Of a stretch of 21,326 nt of DNA, positions 13,151-21,326 are shown in pieces. The stretch is from Aquincolibacterium sp964606385 (GTDB lineage Bacteria > Omnitrophota > Omnitrophia > Omnitrophales > Aquincolibacteriaceae), in contig CAZSFZ010000028.1 of NCBI GenBank assembly GCA_964606385.1, forward strand, positions 1 to 21,326, read 5' to 3'. Both the position numbers and the translations under genes were made by a program. Below the pieces are notes generated by a model that was not told the DNA's origin, ran no database searches, and saw nothing but the letters and a program-made list of their open reading frames with translations. Position 1 is the first letter of the stretch; every line of letters begins with the position of its first letter.

Positions 13151-14836
13151 TTATGCTCCGTCGATCAGTTTTTCTGTCTCTCCGGGATCCGCGCGGGGTT
13201 TCCGGCGTTTCCGGAACCAGGCGAAGGCCTCTTTGACCTCCGGCACGCGGCACACAAAGCAAAGCGCGAGATAAGAAGCCGTCGCGATCAAGATGCTGCC
13301 GAAAACCTGGATCAACTGAATGCGGGTGCTTGTGCCGGGAATCCATAATTTGAGGAGCTCCCAGGAACCGTAGCAGACCACCCCCATCGCGACCGACGCC
13401 GTGAGGATCCTCAGGAATGACGCCGCGACTTCGCGGAACGGGAATTCCCCCACCTTTTTCGGGTAGTAGTAAACCAGCTGGCCGAATTGAAAAATCCCGG
13501 AAATCGAGGTCGCGACCGCCAGCCCCGCCTCCTTGAAAGGCACCATCAGGATCAGGTTCAGAACGATATTCGTGAACAGGGAAACGACCGCCGTTTTCAT
13601 CGGCGTCTTGGAATCATGAGCCGCGTAGTAGCCCGTGTTCATGATCTTCTGTCCAGCAAAGGCAAAAAGACCGATCGTAAAACCCAGGAGCACGGCGGCA
13701 CAGCGCCCCGTGGAAACCGCGTCAAATTCCCCGCGCTCGAAGAGCATGCGGATGATCGGCTCGCGAAGCACGATAAGCCCGACCGTGGACGGAAGAATGA
13801 TAAAGAAAATGCTCCGGAGAGCGAATGACAGCGTCTTCCGGGAGGCTTCTTTTTCACCGCGGGCGATCTGCTGGCTCATCATTGGTAGAAGCGCCGTTCC
13901 CATCGCGAGGGCGAAGATGCCGAGCGGGAACTGCATCAGGCGGTTCCCGTACCAGAGGCTTGAGTTTGCGCCGGGGCCGATGATCATTCCCAGGGTCATA
14001 TCGACCGTGATATTGATCTGCACGACCGCGAACCCCAACGTGACCGGCAGGAGCAGGTGCCAAACTTTTTTGAGCCACTGGCACCCCACGTCCCAGATCC
14101 ACCGGAACCGGAAACCGATCCTGAGAAGAGGCGGAACCTCCACGGCGATGTGAAGAAAGCCGCCGAAAAGGATCAAATAAGAAAGCCACTGGATCCGGGC
14201 CGCAAAGTCATCACGCGCCCACACGGGCACCCAAAGCACTCCGATGATCCAGACGATATCGAGGATCGGCCCTCCGAGCGATGGGGCGAAAAAGTGCCGG
14301 TGGCTGTTCAGGACTCCCATCCCAATCGCGTAAAGCGAGATGAACCAAAGATACGGGAAAAGAGTTCTGGAAAGGCTCAGGGTCAGCATCACCGTTGGGG
14401 ATTTGAAACCGATCGCGAGGAGAACGGCCAGCAGCCCCTCCACGGCCAGCACAAAAGCGAAAAGCACGCAGGCAAGGAACGTCAACGTGACATTCGTGAA
14501 GCGGAACGCCTCTTTCTGCCCCACCTTCGCGGAGATCTCATTATAGACGGGGATAAAGGCGCTGGTCAGCCCGCCTTCCCCGACGATACGCCGGAAGAGG
14601 TTCGGGAGCATGAAGGCGTAAAGGAAGGCATCCCACTGCCAACTCGTCCCGAAGGTCTTGGCGCTTACAATATCCCGAGTGAGGCCCAGGATGCGGCTCA
14701 GCAAGGTCATCCCGCCGACCAGCGCGGCCGCTTTCACAAGATGCCGTTTTCCCGAGGCATGCGCATGGGGAACGCCGTTGACAGAAGCAGGGTCCCGTGT
14801 TACATTACCGCCACTTTTTTCACCTAAAGGAGTCAT
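13151..14836 (-). CDS. murJ: Lipid II flippase MurJ (MviN)
   Basis: MurJ flips the peptidoglycan precursor lipid II across the inner membrane. The N-terminal signature TLLSRILGLTRDIVSAKTFG matches the MurJ/MviN opening (S-R-x-L-G-x-x-R-D), and over a dozen hydrophobic helices follow, including the family's RLMQFPLGIFALAMGTALLP segment. Length is about 561 residues from the ATG at 14836, slightly longer than typical (about 510-530). That start puts the first 33 codons over the divergent rpsT promoter and leaves no room for a murJ promoter outside rpsT. A GTG at 14737 would start about three residues short of the E. coli protein and free about 100 bp for promoters. Neither start has a good ribosome-binding site, so the 5' end is uncertain. 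The frame also extends upstream over rpsT, which is certainly not coding. Confidence 0.93.
   Translation of the reverse strand: MTPLGEKSGGNVTRDPASVNGVPHAHASGKRHLVKAAALVGGMTLLSRILGLTRDIVSAKTFGTSWQWDAFLYAFMLPNLFRRIVGEGGLTSAFIPVYNEISAKVGQKEAFRFTNVTLTFLACVLFAFVLAVEGLLAVLLAIGFKSPTVMLTLSLSRTLFPYLWFISLYAIGMGVLNSHRHFFAPSLGGPILDIVWIIGVLWVPVWARDDFAARIQWLSYLILFGGFLHIAVEVPPLLRIGFRFRWIWDVGCQWLKKVWHLLLPVTLGFAVVQINITVDMTLGMIIGPGANSSLWYGNRLMQFPLGIFALAMGTALLPMMSQQIARGEKEASRKTLSFALRSIFFIILPSTVGLIVLREPIIRMLFERGEFDAVSTGRCAAVLLGFTIGLFAFAGQKIMNTGYYAAHDSKTPMKTAVVSLFTNIVLNLILMVPFKEAGLAVATSISGIFQFGQLVYYYPKKVGEFPFREVAASFLRILTASVAMGVVCYGSWELLKLWIPGTSTRIQLIQVFGSILIATASYLALCFVCRVPEVKEAFAWFRKRRKPRADPGETEKLIDGA
14778..14806 (+). 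promoter_or_regulatory. Promoter of rpsT
   Basis: A perfect -35 TTGACA (14778-14783), a 17-bp spacer and a -10 TACATT (14801-14806) lie 34 bp before the rpsT start codon. The transcript would begin near 14813, giving a leader of roughly 28 bases. The ribosome-binding site AAAGGAG (14826-14832) is well placed. Confidence 0.8.
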
Positions 14837-14840
14837 CGAA

Positions 14841-15104
14841 ATGCCCAATATTCGTTCTGCCGCAAAACGTATTCGAAGCGACGCGAAAAAACGCGCCAAG
14901 AACATGGCCGTTCTCTCTGAGCTTAAATCACTCAGCAAGAAACTGGCCCAGCTCGGTTCCGAGCCCGAAAAAGCCCAGGTGCTTGCTTCCACGCTGATCG
15001 CCCGCTATGACCGCGCTGTGACTAAAGGCGTCATTCCCCATGGACGCGCGGACCGGAGGAAATCCCGGATCCAGCATTTCGTCGCCAAGCTCAAAAAAAA
15101 GTAA
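14841..15104 (+). CDS. rpsT: 30S ribosomal protein bS20
   Basis: An 87-residue, strongly basic protein beginning PNIRSAAKRIRSDAKKR and containing VTKGVIPHGRADRRKSRI: the characteristic bS20 pattern (helix bundle binding 16S rRNA, with a conserved K-G-x-I-H/P-x-x-x-A-x-R-x-x-S-R-I near the end). Length is standard. AAAGGAG eight bases before the ATG settles the start. It is the only plus-strand gene in the window, divergent from murJ and convergent with holA, which is common for this gene. It has its own sigma70-type promoter and terminator. Confidence 0.98.
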   Translation: MPNIRSAAKRIRSDAKKRAKNMAVLSELKSLSKKLAQLGSEPEKAQVLASTLIARYDRAVTKGVIPHGRADRRKSRIQHFVAKLKKK

Positions 15105-15120
15105 TCTTTCAAGCACTTCC

Positions 15121-15154
15121 AAAACCGCTTTTCCTTCCCGGGAAAAGCGGTTTT
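15121..15154. terminator. Bidirectional intrinsic terminator between rpsT and holA
   Basis: A 14-bp perfect inverted repeat (AAAACCGCTTTTCC / GGAAAAGCGGTTTT) with a six-base loop, followed by T5 and more T-rich sequence on plus; A's opening the left arm give a short U-run for the minus direction. It sits 16 bases after the rpsT stop and 12 before the holA stop, serving both convergent units. Confidence 0.9.
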
Positions 15155-15166
15155 TGTTTGTCCCGC

Positions 15167-16108
15167 TCAGACGCTGTATTCCAAAAGCCAGGCTTCCAGC
15201 CCCGTCATGCCGTCCAACTGACCGGTTTTAGATTTCCTGTCCATTTGATAAAGCACTTCCACGGCCGATTCCAGTTTTTCCACCGGAAACCTCCGGAGAG
15301 CATTAAGCCGGGCCGGCGACATCCGCAGTTTGGAGGTGATCTCCCGTTCGGGAACACCCGCCTTTAAAAGCATGGCCGCCTGCCACAATTGCCGTAACTG
15401 CCAGTGCAGGATACCGACCAATGAAAAAAGGTCGGCTTCATAGAATTCCATCAGCTCCCGGAAGACCTTGAGGGCTCTGGAGGGATCCCGATCCACCAGC
15501 GCGTTCGTGAGTTTGAAAACATCCATGTCCGTCCAGTTCTCTTCGAACCGGTTGACCATGTCCTCATCGATCTCCTTCTGTTCCCCCGCGAACTGCACCA
15601 GCCGCTCGAGCATCGTATCCAAGAACATGACCGCGTCCCCGCACATGGCGAGCACCCGGGCCTTCGCTCCGGGCGCCATCGTCTTACGGTATTGTGAAAG
15701 CTTTTGCTGAATAAATGCGGCCCCCGTACCACGGGCCTCTTCTTTGGCAAGAAGGATAAGCTGCCCTTTGGCTTTGACGATCTTTTGGAGCTCGGAAGCG
15801 CCTTTCAGGTCGTCCGCCTCGAGGATCAGCATCGTGCCTTTCCCCGGATTTTCAAGGTAAGCCGAAAGCGCTGAGAGATCCGCTTCTTTTAAAGACGCGG
15901 CATTTTGCGCGCGGATCAACTGGCCGGAAGAAAAAAGCGAAGGTGTCCGCGCGGCGGAAAGGACCGCTTCGAGGGGCGTTTCTTCGAGGTCAAAGGACTG
16001 GAGATGAAGGGCCCTGCCGGCATTTTTTTCGATCCCGGCCGCGAGGGTCTTGATCTTTTGTTCCCTGAGGAATTGATCGCCTGCGATCAGAAAAACGTCT
16101 GTAGTCAC
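15167..16108 (-). CDS. holA: DNA polymerase III delta subunit
   Basis: HolA opens the sliding clamp as part of the clamp-loader complex. The 313-residue product starts with DVFLIAGDQFLREQKI, matching the family's opening (Y/F-L-x-x-G-x-x-x-F-L). It has the AAA+-like fold pattern without a Walker A motif, including TMLILEADDL and QLILLA strands, and the helical collar domain with ADLFSLVGILHWQLRQLWQA (the D-L-F-x-L-x-x-x-L-x-x-Q-x-R hallmark). Length fits the family. The start codon is GTG; the bases before it read CCTCCTCCT on the coding strand, so there is no Shine-Dalgarno sequence. It follows lptE after 22 bp and presumably shares its transcript, ending at the terminator by rpsT. Confidence 0.93.
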   Translation of the reverse strand: MTTDVFLIAGDQFLREQKIKTLAAGIEKNAGRALHLQSFDLEETPLEAVLSAARTPSLFSSGQLIRAQNAASLKEADLSALSAYLENPGKGTMLILEADDLKGASELQKIVKAKGQLILLAKEEARGTGAAFIQQKLSQYRKTMAPGAKARVLAMCGDAVMFLDTMLERLVQFAGEQKEIDEDMVNRFEENWTDMDVFKLTNALVDRDPSRALKVFRELMEFYEADLFSLVGILHWQLRQLWQAAMLLKAGVPEREITSKLRMSPARLNALRRFPVEKLESAVEVLYQMDRKSKTGQLDGMTGLEAWLLEYSV

Positions 16109-16130
16109 AGGAGGAGGCCGGAGGATCGTA

Positions 16131-16658
16131 TTACCAGTCTTCGGTAATACGGTCCGCGATATTGTAGGCGAGACGCTCCACGGCGCCGACGGCCGCCTGC
16201 TGTTCGCCGATCGAAGTCACCTGGGTCACGTAGTATTCGGTTTCACCCGAGAAATTCGGCTCTTCCCAGATGAGTTCTTCGGTCTTGGCGTCCACAAGCT
16301 TCAATCCGACCAAAATAAAAAGACGGTACTGGGCGACACCTTCCAGCGAATTGAACCGAAGCCCTTCCTGATCCAGACGGATGAGGTTTGTTTTGAGGAT
16401 CGCGTCCGCCTGTTTTTGTTCCACCACCTTCAGGGTCCCGTCCACTTGGAGCCGGCGGATGATAGCGTTGGTGATATCCATTTCGAGGCCCTGCTGATAG
16501 GCATAAAGCGTCTCAGGATCCAGCTTGTTCTTCACGGTCTCGACATAAATGGTCTTGATATTTCGCGGAAGTACGGTCTTGCGGGTATACCCGCAACCGC
16601 TGAACACCATAACCAGCACCAATCCTCCAACTACCACCGATCGCATCTTTTTCATCAT
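16131..16658 (-). CDS. lptE: LPS-assembly lipoprotein LptE
   Basis: LptE is the outer-membrane lipoprotein that plugs the LptD translocon and helps deliver lipopolysaccharide to the surface. The 175-residue protein has a lipoprotein signal peptide (MKKMRSVVVGGLVLVMVFSG then Cys; lipobox F-S-G-C) followed directly by GYTRKTVLPRNIKTIYVETV, the family's C-G-Y-x-x-x-x-x-L-P-x-x-I-x-x-I-x-V pattern. Helices and strands after that (EMDITNAIIRRLQVDG) fit LptE. The size is normal. The second ATG (16655) has GGGGA six bases upstream and may be the true start, a one-residue difference. It lies 26 bp after the BamD-like gene and 22 bp before holA. Confidence 0.88.
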   Translation of the reverse strand: MMKKMRSVVVGGLVLVMVFSGCGYTRKTVLPRNIKTIYVETVKNKLDPETLYAYQQGLEMDITNAIIRRLQVDGTLKVVEQKQADAILKTNLIRLDQEGLRFNSLEGVAQYRLFILVGLKLVDAKTEELIWEEPNFSGETEYYVTQVTSIGEQQAAVGAVERLAYNIADRITEDW

Positions 16659-16684
16659 CAGTCCCCGATCATATGAGCGCCGCG

Positions 16685-19681
16685 TTAAACGCCGAAGCGC
16701 TCTTTTTCTTTGGAAAGGAAATCATGCCGCACGGCGAGATCGTTCAGACGCGCGCTGATGCGGGATTTTTCGGTCTCAATGTCCTGCTGCATGGCTTTGG
16801 AGGTCACCGTCGGAAGCACTTTGTCCGCTTCAGCGATCCGCTTTTCAAGGATCACGCGTTCCTGCTGTTCGATCACAAGCTCCTGATCGATCACGCCGCT
16901 GATTTTGCCGCCCACTTCCTTCAATTCTTGATATTGTTTGGCCTGTTCAGCATCCTTCGGTTCTTCAAACCCCGCCGCGTCTCCTAGGACCAACCGTTGC
17001 TCCTGCGCATAAACACTGTAAGCGACTTCGAGCTGTTCGCGCAAATTCATGGCATCTTCACGAAGCTGTTTTTCGTCCGGCGCCGGTTCGGACTGCTCTT
17101 TATTGTCGGCTGCGGCTTCCCCGGACGATTCTGCCGGCGTCGCGCGCGCCGGCGTTTTTTCCTTGATCACCGCTTCCGTCGCATCCAACTCGGCCTTGAG
17201 ACGGTTAAGTTCCCGCGTCTGATCGTCCAAACGGTTCAAAAGCACGTCTTTGCGGCTTTTCCGCGGGACCACACGACGGGCGCTCTGGACCGCTTCATCG
17301 ATAAAAGCATAAGGGACTTTAACGAGCGAGGACCGGAATTTCATGCCCCCGGCCAAGGACGCCTGCGAATTCAGGATCTCGAGTTCCTTCTCAAGTTTAT
17401 TGAGTTCTTCCGATTGAGCCTGGATCATCAAACTTTCCAGCTCGATGGCTTCCTGAAGTTTTTTGGCTTTTTCGTCAGCCCCCGGCTGCTGCGCAGCCTT
17501 CGTCAGCTCAACATCCTCGTTCGGAAGCCCGAACACGAACGCTTTGACGAGATAAGCCGGCCCCGTAACGGGCTTGGCCAGCGTTCTGAGAACGCCCTGC
17601 TTCCCCTCCGTCGGGTTCAATGTCGCGTCCAGCTCAGCTAGAAGTTTCTTCTTGTTCTCCTGGCGGTCCTGAATATCCTGATAGCGTTTACGAAGCTCCT
17701 TTTCCACGCCCTTGATCTCTTTGCGAAGCTTGCGCGCGTCTACTTCCTTGTTCTCTTCAACGGCCTTGATCATTTCGCGCTGTTCCTTGAGCGCGAGCTC
17801 TTTGTCAAACGCGGTCGAAAGCGTTTCCACGATATCCTGCTGCGCCTTGATCTGCTCGGTCAGGTGCATCTTAAGCTCCAGCAATTCCTCGATGCTTTTC
17901 GCCTGAAGATCTCCCGCGGAAGCCGCGAACGGGTTAAAGGCTTCCTTGGGGGCCGACTGTCTTTCGATCATGGCCTCAAGCTCCTGTTCGGCGGCCTTAC
18001 CGAAGTGTTTTTCATAAAGCGCCATCTTCGCATTCAGCTTGGCCTCCAGGGCTTCGATCTGTTTTTCGCGTTCCAAAAGTTTGGGATCCAAGGGTTGACT
18101 CGGATCTTGAGGGACGATTCCGCGCAGGCGTTTTTGCTTCAGGCCGCTTTCGGAGCGTTCCGGCACGATCAAAGTCTGCAATTCACTGTACCGTTTGTAG
18201 AGCTTTTCTTTTTTCTCCAGCAACTCCTTCTTCTGCTTGGAAAGTTTATAGAGCTCTTTTTCATCTAATCGCTGGATCTTCTGGAGCGGTGTTTCAGACT
18301 CCCCTTGGAACAGATGCATGTCAGGGATCAGATTCTCATAGAATTTCTCATCCGGCACTCCCAGCTCGGAACGCCAGGAATCCAGCCGGGCTTTTTCCTC
18401 ATCCAGAGCGTCCCGTTCCGCCTCAAGCGATGCCAACCAACGATCCATGGCCTTCTGGAATTCAGGCGACGTGTTGTCCTTATAACGTTTCTTCTTGCGC
18501 TCGAGCTCCTTGAACTTTTCTTTCAGCTCGGCTTCCCGGCGTTTCAGATCTTGTTTGCGCCGGTCCAGGCTCTGCGATTTGTTCTTGTTGACCGACTTGA
18601 TCTTCTTTTTGATCTCGGCGATCTCCTTGCCAAGCGCTTCCTTCTCGGACTTCTGGCCCGCACCGAGCGAACGGTATTTCTCTTCAAGGGACGCCAATGC
18701 CTTCTGGAGTTCGTCCGTCTTGGCGTTCAGGTATTTGACAGGCTCCTGAAGCGACTGCATTTTGTCCGATGCTTTTTGGCCCCAGCTGGTATTGGGATAG
18801 CGTTTGGCGGTATCACAGTAATAGATCAAGGCGCTGGCGAGATAATTGTCTTTCTCGTAATAGAGCCCGATCCGATAATTCTTCTCCGCGTTCAGCTCAT
18901 CGATCTCCTGATTGATCTTGGCGGCCTTTTCGGATTCCGCGGAATCCGGATATTTTTTGAGGTAGCTTTGTGCCTGGCGGGCCGCCTCATCAAGGGCGCC
19001 CTGATCGCGGGTCTGGCTGGAGGATTTCGCGTAGGAAACCTCAGTCATCTGCAACCGGGCATCCTGCACCAATGGGCTTTGCGGGTATTGGTCGATCAGG
19101 GCCTGATAAGCGTCCAGGGAGTCGTCGAAACGGCCGGACTTCTGATAGGCCATCGCGAGACCGAACTGGGCTTTGTCGCCGAAAGCCCCGTACGGAGCGG
19201 ACTCCACGATCTTCTGGAAAACCTCAGTAGCCAGCGGAAGCGAGGGACGGATGTCGAGCCCCATCAGCTTGCCTTTTTTTCCGGAAAGGAACATAGTCCC
19301 GATCTGATATTCGCGCTCGATCACTTCATCGAACCGTTCACTTTGCGGGTAGGATTTGATGAGCGCCTGATAGGCTTTATGTGCCTCCACAAAATCGCCC
19401 GTCTCTTCACAAATGGTCCCCAGACGGTATTGCGACTCTGGCGCCACGCGGGATTTCGGGTACTGTTTGAGGATCAGCTTGAACTGCTCCGCGGCCTTGT
19501 CGAGTTTCTTTTCTTTATAGAGATCCAGGGCATTATCGAAAATATCATCCGCGCCGCTCTGCGTGTCGGATTCCGTATTAATGAATTTTCCCTGCTCAGG
19601 AGACCACACCCAATCCGCATAGGCGGGCGCATAAGAGAGCGATAAAACAAAAATGAAGGCAAAAACCTTCGAGGCTTTCAT
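16685..19681 (-). CDS. BamD-like TPR protein with long coiled-coil extension
   Basis: The 998-residue product has a signal peptide ending A-Y-A/D and no lipobox cysteine. Residues about 45-330 carry TPR-like repeats (DNALDLYKEKKLDKAAEQFK, LAMAYQKSGRFDDSLDAYQA) ending in KNYRIGLYYEKDNYLASALI, the arrangement of BamD/YfiO, the outer-membrane-protein assembly lipoprotein. From about 330 to the end the sequence is mostly charged coiled coil (for example KRREAELKEKFKELERKKKR), broken by two short uncharged stretches near VTGPAYLVKAFVFGLP and FRSSLVKVPYAFIDEA. Typical BamD is about 250 residues, so two thirds of this protein is extra. First gene of the unit with lptE and holA, behind a clear promoter. 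A periplasmic role in envelope assembly or spanning is likely; calling it BamD outright would overreach. Confidence 0.8.
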   Translation of the reverse strand: MKASKVFAFIFVLSLSYAPAYADWVWSPEQGKFINTESDTQSGADDIFDNALDLYKEKKLDKAAEQFKLILKQYPKSRVAPESQYRLGTICEETGDFVEAHKAYQALIKSYPQSERFDEVIEREYQIGTMFLSGKKGKLMGLDIRPSLPLATEVFQKIVESAPYGAFGDKAQFGLAMAYQKSGRFDDSLDAYQALIDQYPQSPLVQDARLQMTEVSYAKSSSQTRDQGALDEAARQAQSYLKKYPDSAESEKAAKINQEIDELNAEKNYRIGLYYEKDNYLASALIYYCDTAKRYPNTSWGQKASDKMQSLQEPVKYLNAKTDELQKALASLEEKYRSLGAGQKSEKEALGKEIAEIKKKIKSVNKNKSQSLDRRKQDLKRREAELKEKFKELERKKKRYKDNTSPEFQKAMDRWLASLEAERDALDEEKARLDSWRSELGVPDEKFYENLIPDMHLFQGESETPLQKIQRLDEKELYKLSKQKKELLEKKEKLYKRYSELQTLIVPERSESGLKQKRLRGIVPQDPSQPLDPKLLEREKQIEALEAKLNAKMALYEKHFGKAAEQELEAMIERQSAPKEAFNPFAASAGDLQAKSIEELLELKMHLTEQIKAQQDIVETLSTAFDKELALKEQREMIKAVEENKEVDARKLRKEIKGVEKELRKRYQDIQDRQENKKKLLAELDATLNPTEGKQGVLRTLAKPVTGPAYLVKAFVFGLPNEDVELTKAAQQPGADEKAKKLQEAIELESLMIQAQSEELNKLEKELEILNSQASLAGGMKFRSSLVKVPYAFIDEAVQSARRVVPRKSRKDVLLNRLDDQTRELNRLKAELDATEAVIKEKTPARATPAESSGEAAADNKEQSEPAPDEKQLREDAMNLREQLEVAYSVYAQEQRLVLGDAAGFEEPKDAEQAKQYQELKEVGGKISGVIDQELVIEQQERVILEKRIAEADKVLPTVTSKAMQQDIETEKSRISARLNDLAVRHDFLSKEKERFGV

Positions 19682-19724
19682 AAGTCGTTTGCAATTCTCG
19701 GGTTAGGAAAATTTTCGAGCGGTT

Positions 19725-19754
19725 AATATAACACAAGGCGAGAAAAATTGTCAA
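19725..19754 (-). promoter_or_regulatory. Promoter of the BamD-like/lptE/holA unit
   Basis: On the minus strand TTGACA (19754-19749), an 18-bp spacer and TATATT (19730-19725) lie about 43 bp before the ATG at 19681. The match to a sigma70-type promoter is good. No strong ribosome-binding site was seen before the ATG. Confidence 0.75.
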
Positions 19755-19775
19755 TAGAAATGACCCGAAACCAGC

Positions 19776-21326
19776 TTAACGGTATACGTAAAATCCGATG
19801 GGTCCCCGAAGGTATGAAGAAAGGTCGAGCCATGAGGCGTTCCGCTTGAAGAATACCGCCCCGTCACGCTTTAGATCGATACAGGGAGTCCTGTGAGAGG
19901 CCAGGAAACTTTCCAATGCCCCATCCGGATCATACGCCACAACCAAAAGCGGCCGGACCTGATCGAACCATTCGCTGAATTCAGGCGGGATCTCACGGTC
20001 CAAAACCGGAAGGAATACAGCGTGGACCTCGCTTGTATCATGCCGCCGCCGGAGAAGTTCGGTGAACAGTTCCGGATCCCACCGTGAGATCACAAGAAGA
20101 CGCCAAGGCCCTGTTTCGAGCAGCAGGGCCGTCCCCTTCGGGGAACGTGCCATGACCCGCATGCTTTCATTGCCCATCTGGATGGAACTGCCTGTTTCAA
20201 AGCGCTTCACAGGACTTCCCCGCCGTGATGGATATCGGAACAACTCAGGAATATTTCCATATCGATCTGCGGGATAGAGAATAAAACGCGCCGGGAAATC
20301 GCGAAGCACCGAACCAAGCCCTCCCGTATGCTTTTTGGAAAGATCCGTAAAGGCGATCCCCTCCAGAGATCGCGACCCCCTGCTCCTCAAAAAAGGGACG
20401 ATCAGCCATTCGCCCTGATCGGAGGGAAAACTCCTTCCCGCATTCAGGAGCCACTCCGCGCCGTTGGCGAACCGGGCGTAAAGGACCTGATTCCTTCCGC
20501 TCGCGAAAATCGCCGCCTCGAAACTTTTTTGATCCGGTTTTATAAAAAAAATTGAGGAAACGGTCAACCAACAAACTGTAAGCCCCGTCACCAGCCAACG
20601 TTTCCCGGGAAATGTCTTTTTATGGAAGAATAGGGTCACCCCCAAACACGCGTAATAAGCCGTCAAGAGCCCCGGACCCGGCCGTTCAAAAAACCAGTAT
20701 CCCCAATGCCAGGACGAGAGATGCCGTACCCAGGCCAGGCCGGCGCCGAGGATCCAGGACGAGATCCTTACGAAAAAAATCCCTGCGAACGGCACCCCGC
20801 TGAAGATGAGGACGAAAAGCGCCGTGAAAAGCGCGCCGTCAAAGAGCGGGATCGCCGCCAGATTCGCCAGAATGCTCACGGGAGAAAAAATATTGAAATA
20901 GAAAAGGACCGCCGGGAAGGTCCCTAAAAGCACCGCGAGGCTTGAACCCAGCGAAAGCATCCAGGCGTTAAAACGCGACAAAAGCGGCAGGACCAGGATC
21001 AGAGAGAAAACCGAAAGAAAAGAAAGCTGAAGTCCAATATTCCAAAGGCTCTTGGGACTCCAGAGAAGGATCGAAAAAAGAGCGAAGCAAAGGACATTCA
21101 AAAGGCTGGAGGGCCTGCCGATCAGCGCCCCCACAAGCACGAGAACCGCCCCGTATCCCGCACGCTGGACCGGAATGCCGGCGCCCGCCAGCCCCACATA
21201 GCTCCACACGATCAAAATGGTCAGAAGCGCAGTGATGCGGTACGGAATCCCCAGGCAAAGAAAGATCAGATAGAAAGTGCCGGCGATCATCGTGATATTG
21301 AGCCCGCTGATCGCCAGCAAATGGAC
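19776..21326 (-). CDS. comEC: ComEC/Rec2 DNA-uptake channel, 5' end missing
   Basis: ComEC forms the inner-membrane channel that admits single-stranded DNA during transformation. The frame enters from the right edge; the first visible residues VHLLAISGLNITMIAG are the competence-domain signature (H-L-L-A-I-S-G-L-H in the family, with Asn here for the last His). A TTG at 21320 is inside this signature and is not the start. About ten hydrophobic helices follow. The C-terminal part resembles the metallo-beta-lactamase-like domain of long ComEC proteins, but its metal-binding motif is degenerate: the expected T-H-x-D-x-D-H-x-G-G reads TDLSKKHTGG. The N-terminal OB-fold domain would lie outside the window. 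The gene ends 94 bp upstream of the BamD-like gene. Confidence 0.88.
   Translation of the reverse strand, partial: VHLLAISGLNITMIAGTFYLIFLCLGIPYRITALLTILIVWSYVGLAGAGIPVQRAGYGAVLVLVGALIGRPSSLLNVLCFALFSILLWSPKSLWNIGLQLSFLSVFSLILVLPLLSRFNAWMLSLGSSLAVLLGTFPAVLFYFNIFSPVSILANLAAIPLFDGALFTALFVLIFSGVPFAGIFFVRISSWILGAGLAWVRHLSSWHWGYWFFERPGPGLLTAYYACLGVTLFFHKKTFPGKRWLVTGLTVCWLTVSSIFFIKPDQKSFEAAIFASGRNQVLYARFANGAEWLLNAGRSFPSDQGEWLIVPFLRSRGSRSLEGIAFTDLSKKHTGGLGSVLRDFPARFILYPADRYGNIPELFRYPSRRGSPVKRFETGSSIQMGNESMRVMARSPKGTALLLETGPWRLLVISRWDPELFTELLRRRHDTSEVHAVFLPVLDREIPPEFSEWFDQVRPLLVVAYDPDGALESFLASHRTPCIDLKRDGAVFFKRNASWLDLSSYLRGPIGFYVYR

Noticed and set aside
14837..14992. Upstream extension of the murJ frame across rpsT
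   Set aside because: This interval is the start of bS20 on the other strand, and MurJ proteins do not have such an extension.
18305..19645. A 446-codon plus-strand open frame
   Set aside because: It is antisense to the TPR part of the BamD-like gene; the hydrophobic look comes from reverse-complemented Lys/Glu codons.
1..21326. tRNA, rRNA, insertion sequences or phage genes
   Set aside because: No cloverleaf-like, rRNA-like, transposase or terminal inverted-repeat signal was seen on either strand.

Overview
The window reads as a chromosomal segment of a Gram-negative bacterium with lipopolysaccharide-type outer-membrane assembly. It carries recognisable comEC (5' part missing), a BamD-like TPR/coiled-coil gene, lptE, holA, rpsT, murJ and uvrC. 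Nearly everything lies on the minus strand; rpsT alone is on plus. The lptE-holA-rpsT-murJ neighbourhood is a common bacterial arrangement. A giant multidomain reading frame beside these genes suggests a candidate-phylum bacterium, with Omnitrophota (where giant genes have been reported) my best guess. That taxonomic placement is inference, not something the sequence proves.

Positions 1-11387 (more than half the window) are one uninterrupted minus-strand reading frame. It starts at an ATG at 11387 and runs off the left edge without a stop: at least 3,795 codons. I followed the frame base by base; its phase agrees at ten independent internal landmarks and at the window edge. The protein has a signal peptide, then a chain of modules: a TIKI/TraB/ChaN-like domain, an unknown region, a MarC-family membrane domain, a GHKL-type ATPase, two paralogous kinase-like domains each introduced by eight serines, a second GHKL-type ATPase, three unassigned regions, and a YihX-like HAD phosphatase. 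The modules are separated by ten copies of a pentapeptide, R-S-E-[I/L/V/M/A]-R, each written with different codons. The motif looks like a protein-level delimiter such as a processing or docking site. This is the candidate undescribed system here.

Positions 11388-11605 form an AT-rich spacer. uvrC (a compact form) and murJ follow at 11606-14836, then divergent rpsT with a clear sigma70-type promoter and a bidirectional terminator. A three-gene unit (BamD-like gene, lptE, holA; 19681 down to 15167) with its own promoter at 19725-19754 transcribes toward rpsT. It probably serves outer-membrane assembly, with the replication clamp-loader gene as passenger. comEC enters from the right edge.

Short tandem heptanucleotide repeats of several sequence families occur inside the giant frame (kept in frame) and weakly in the murJ-uvrC spacer.
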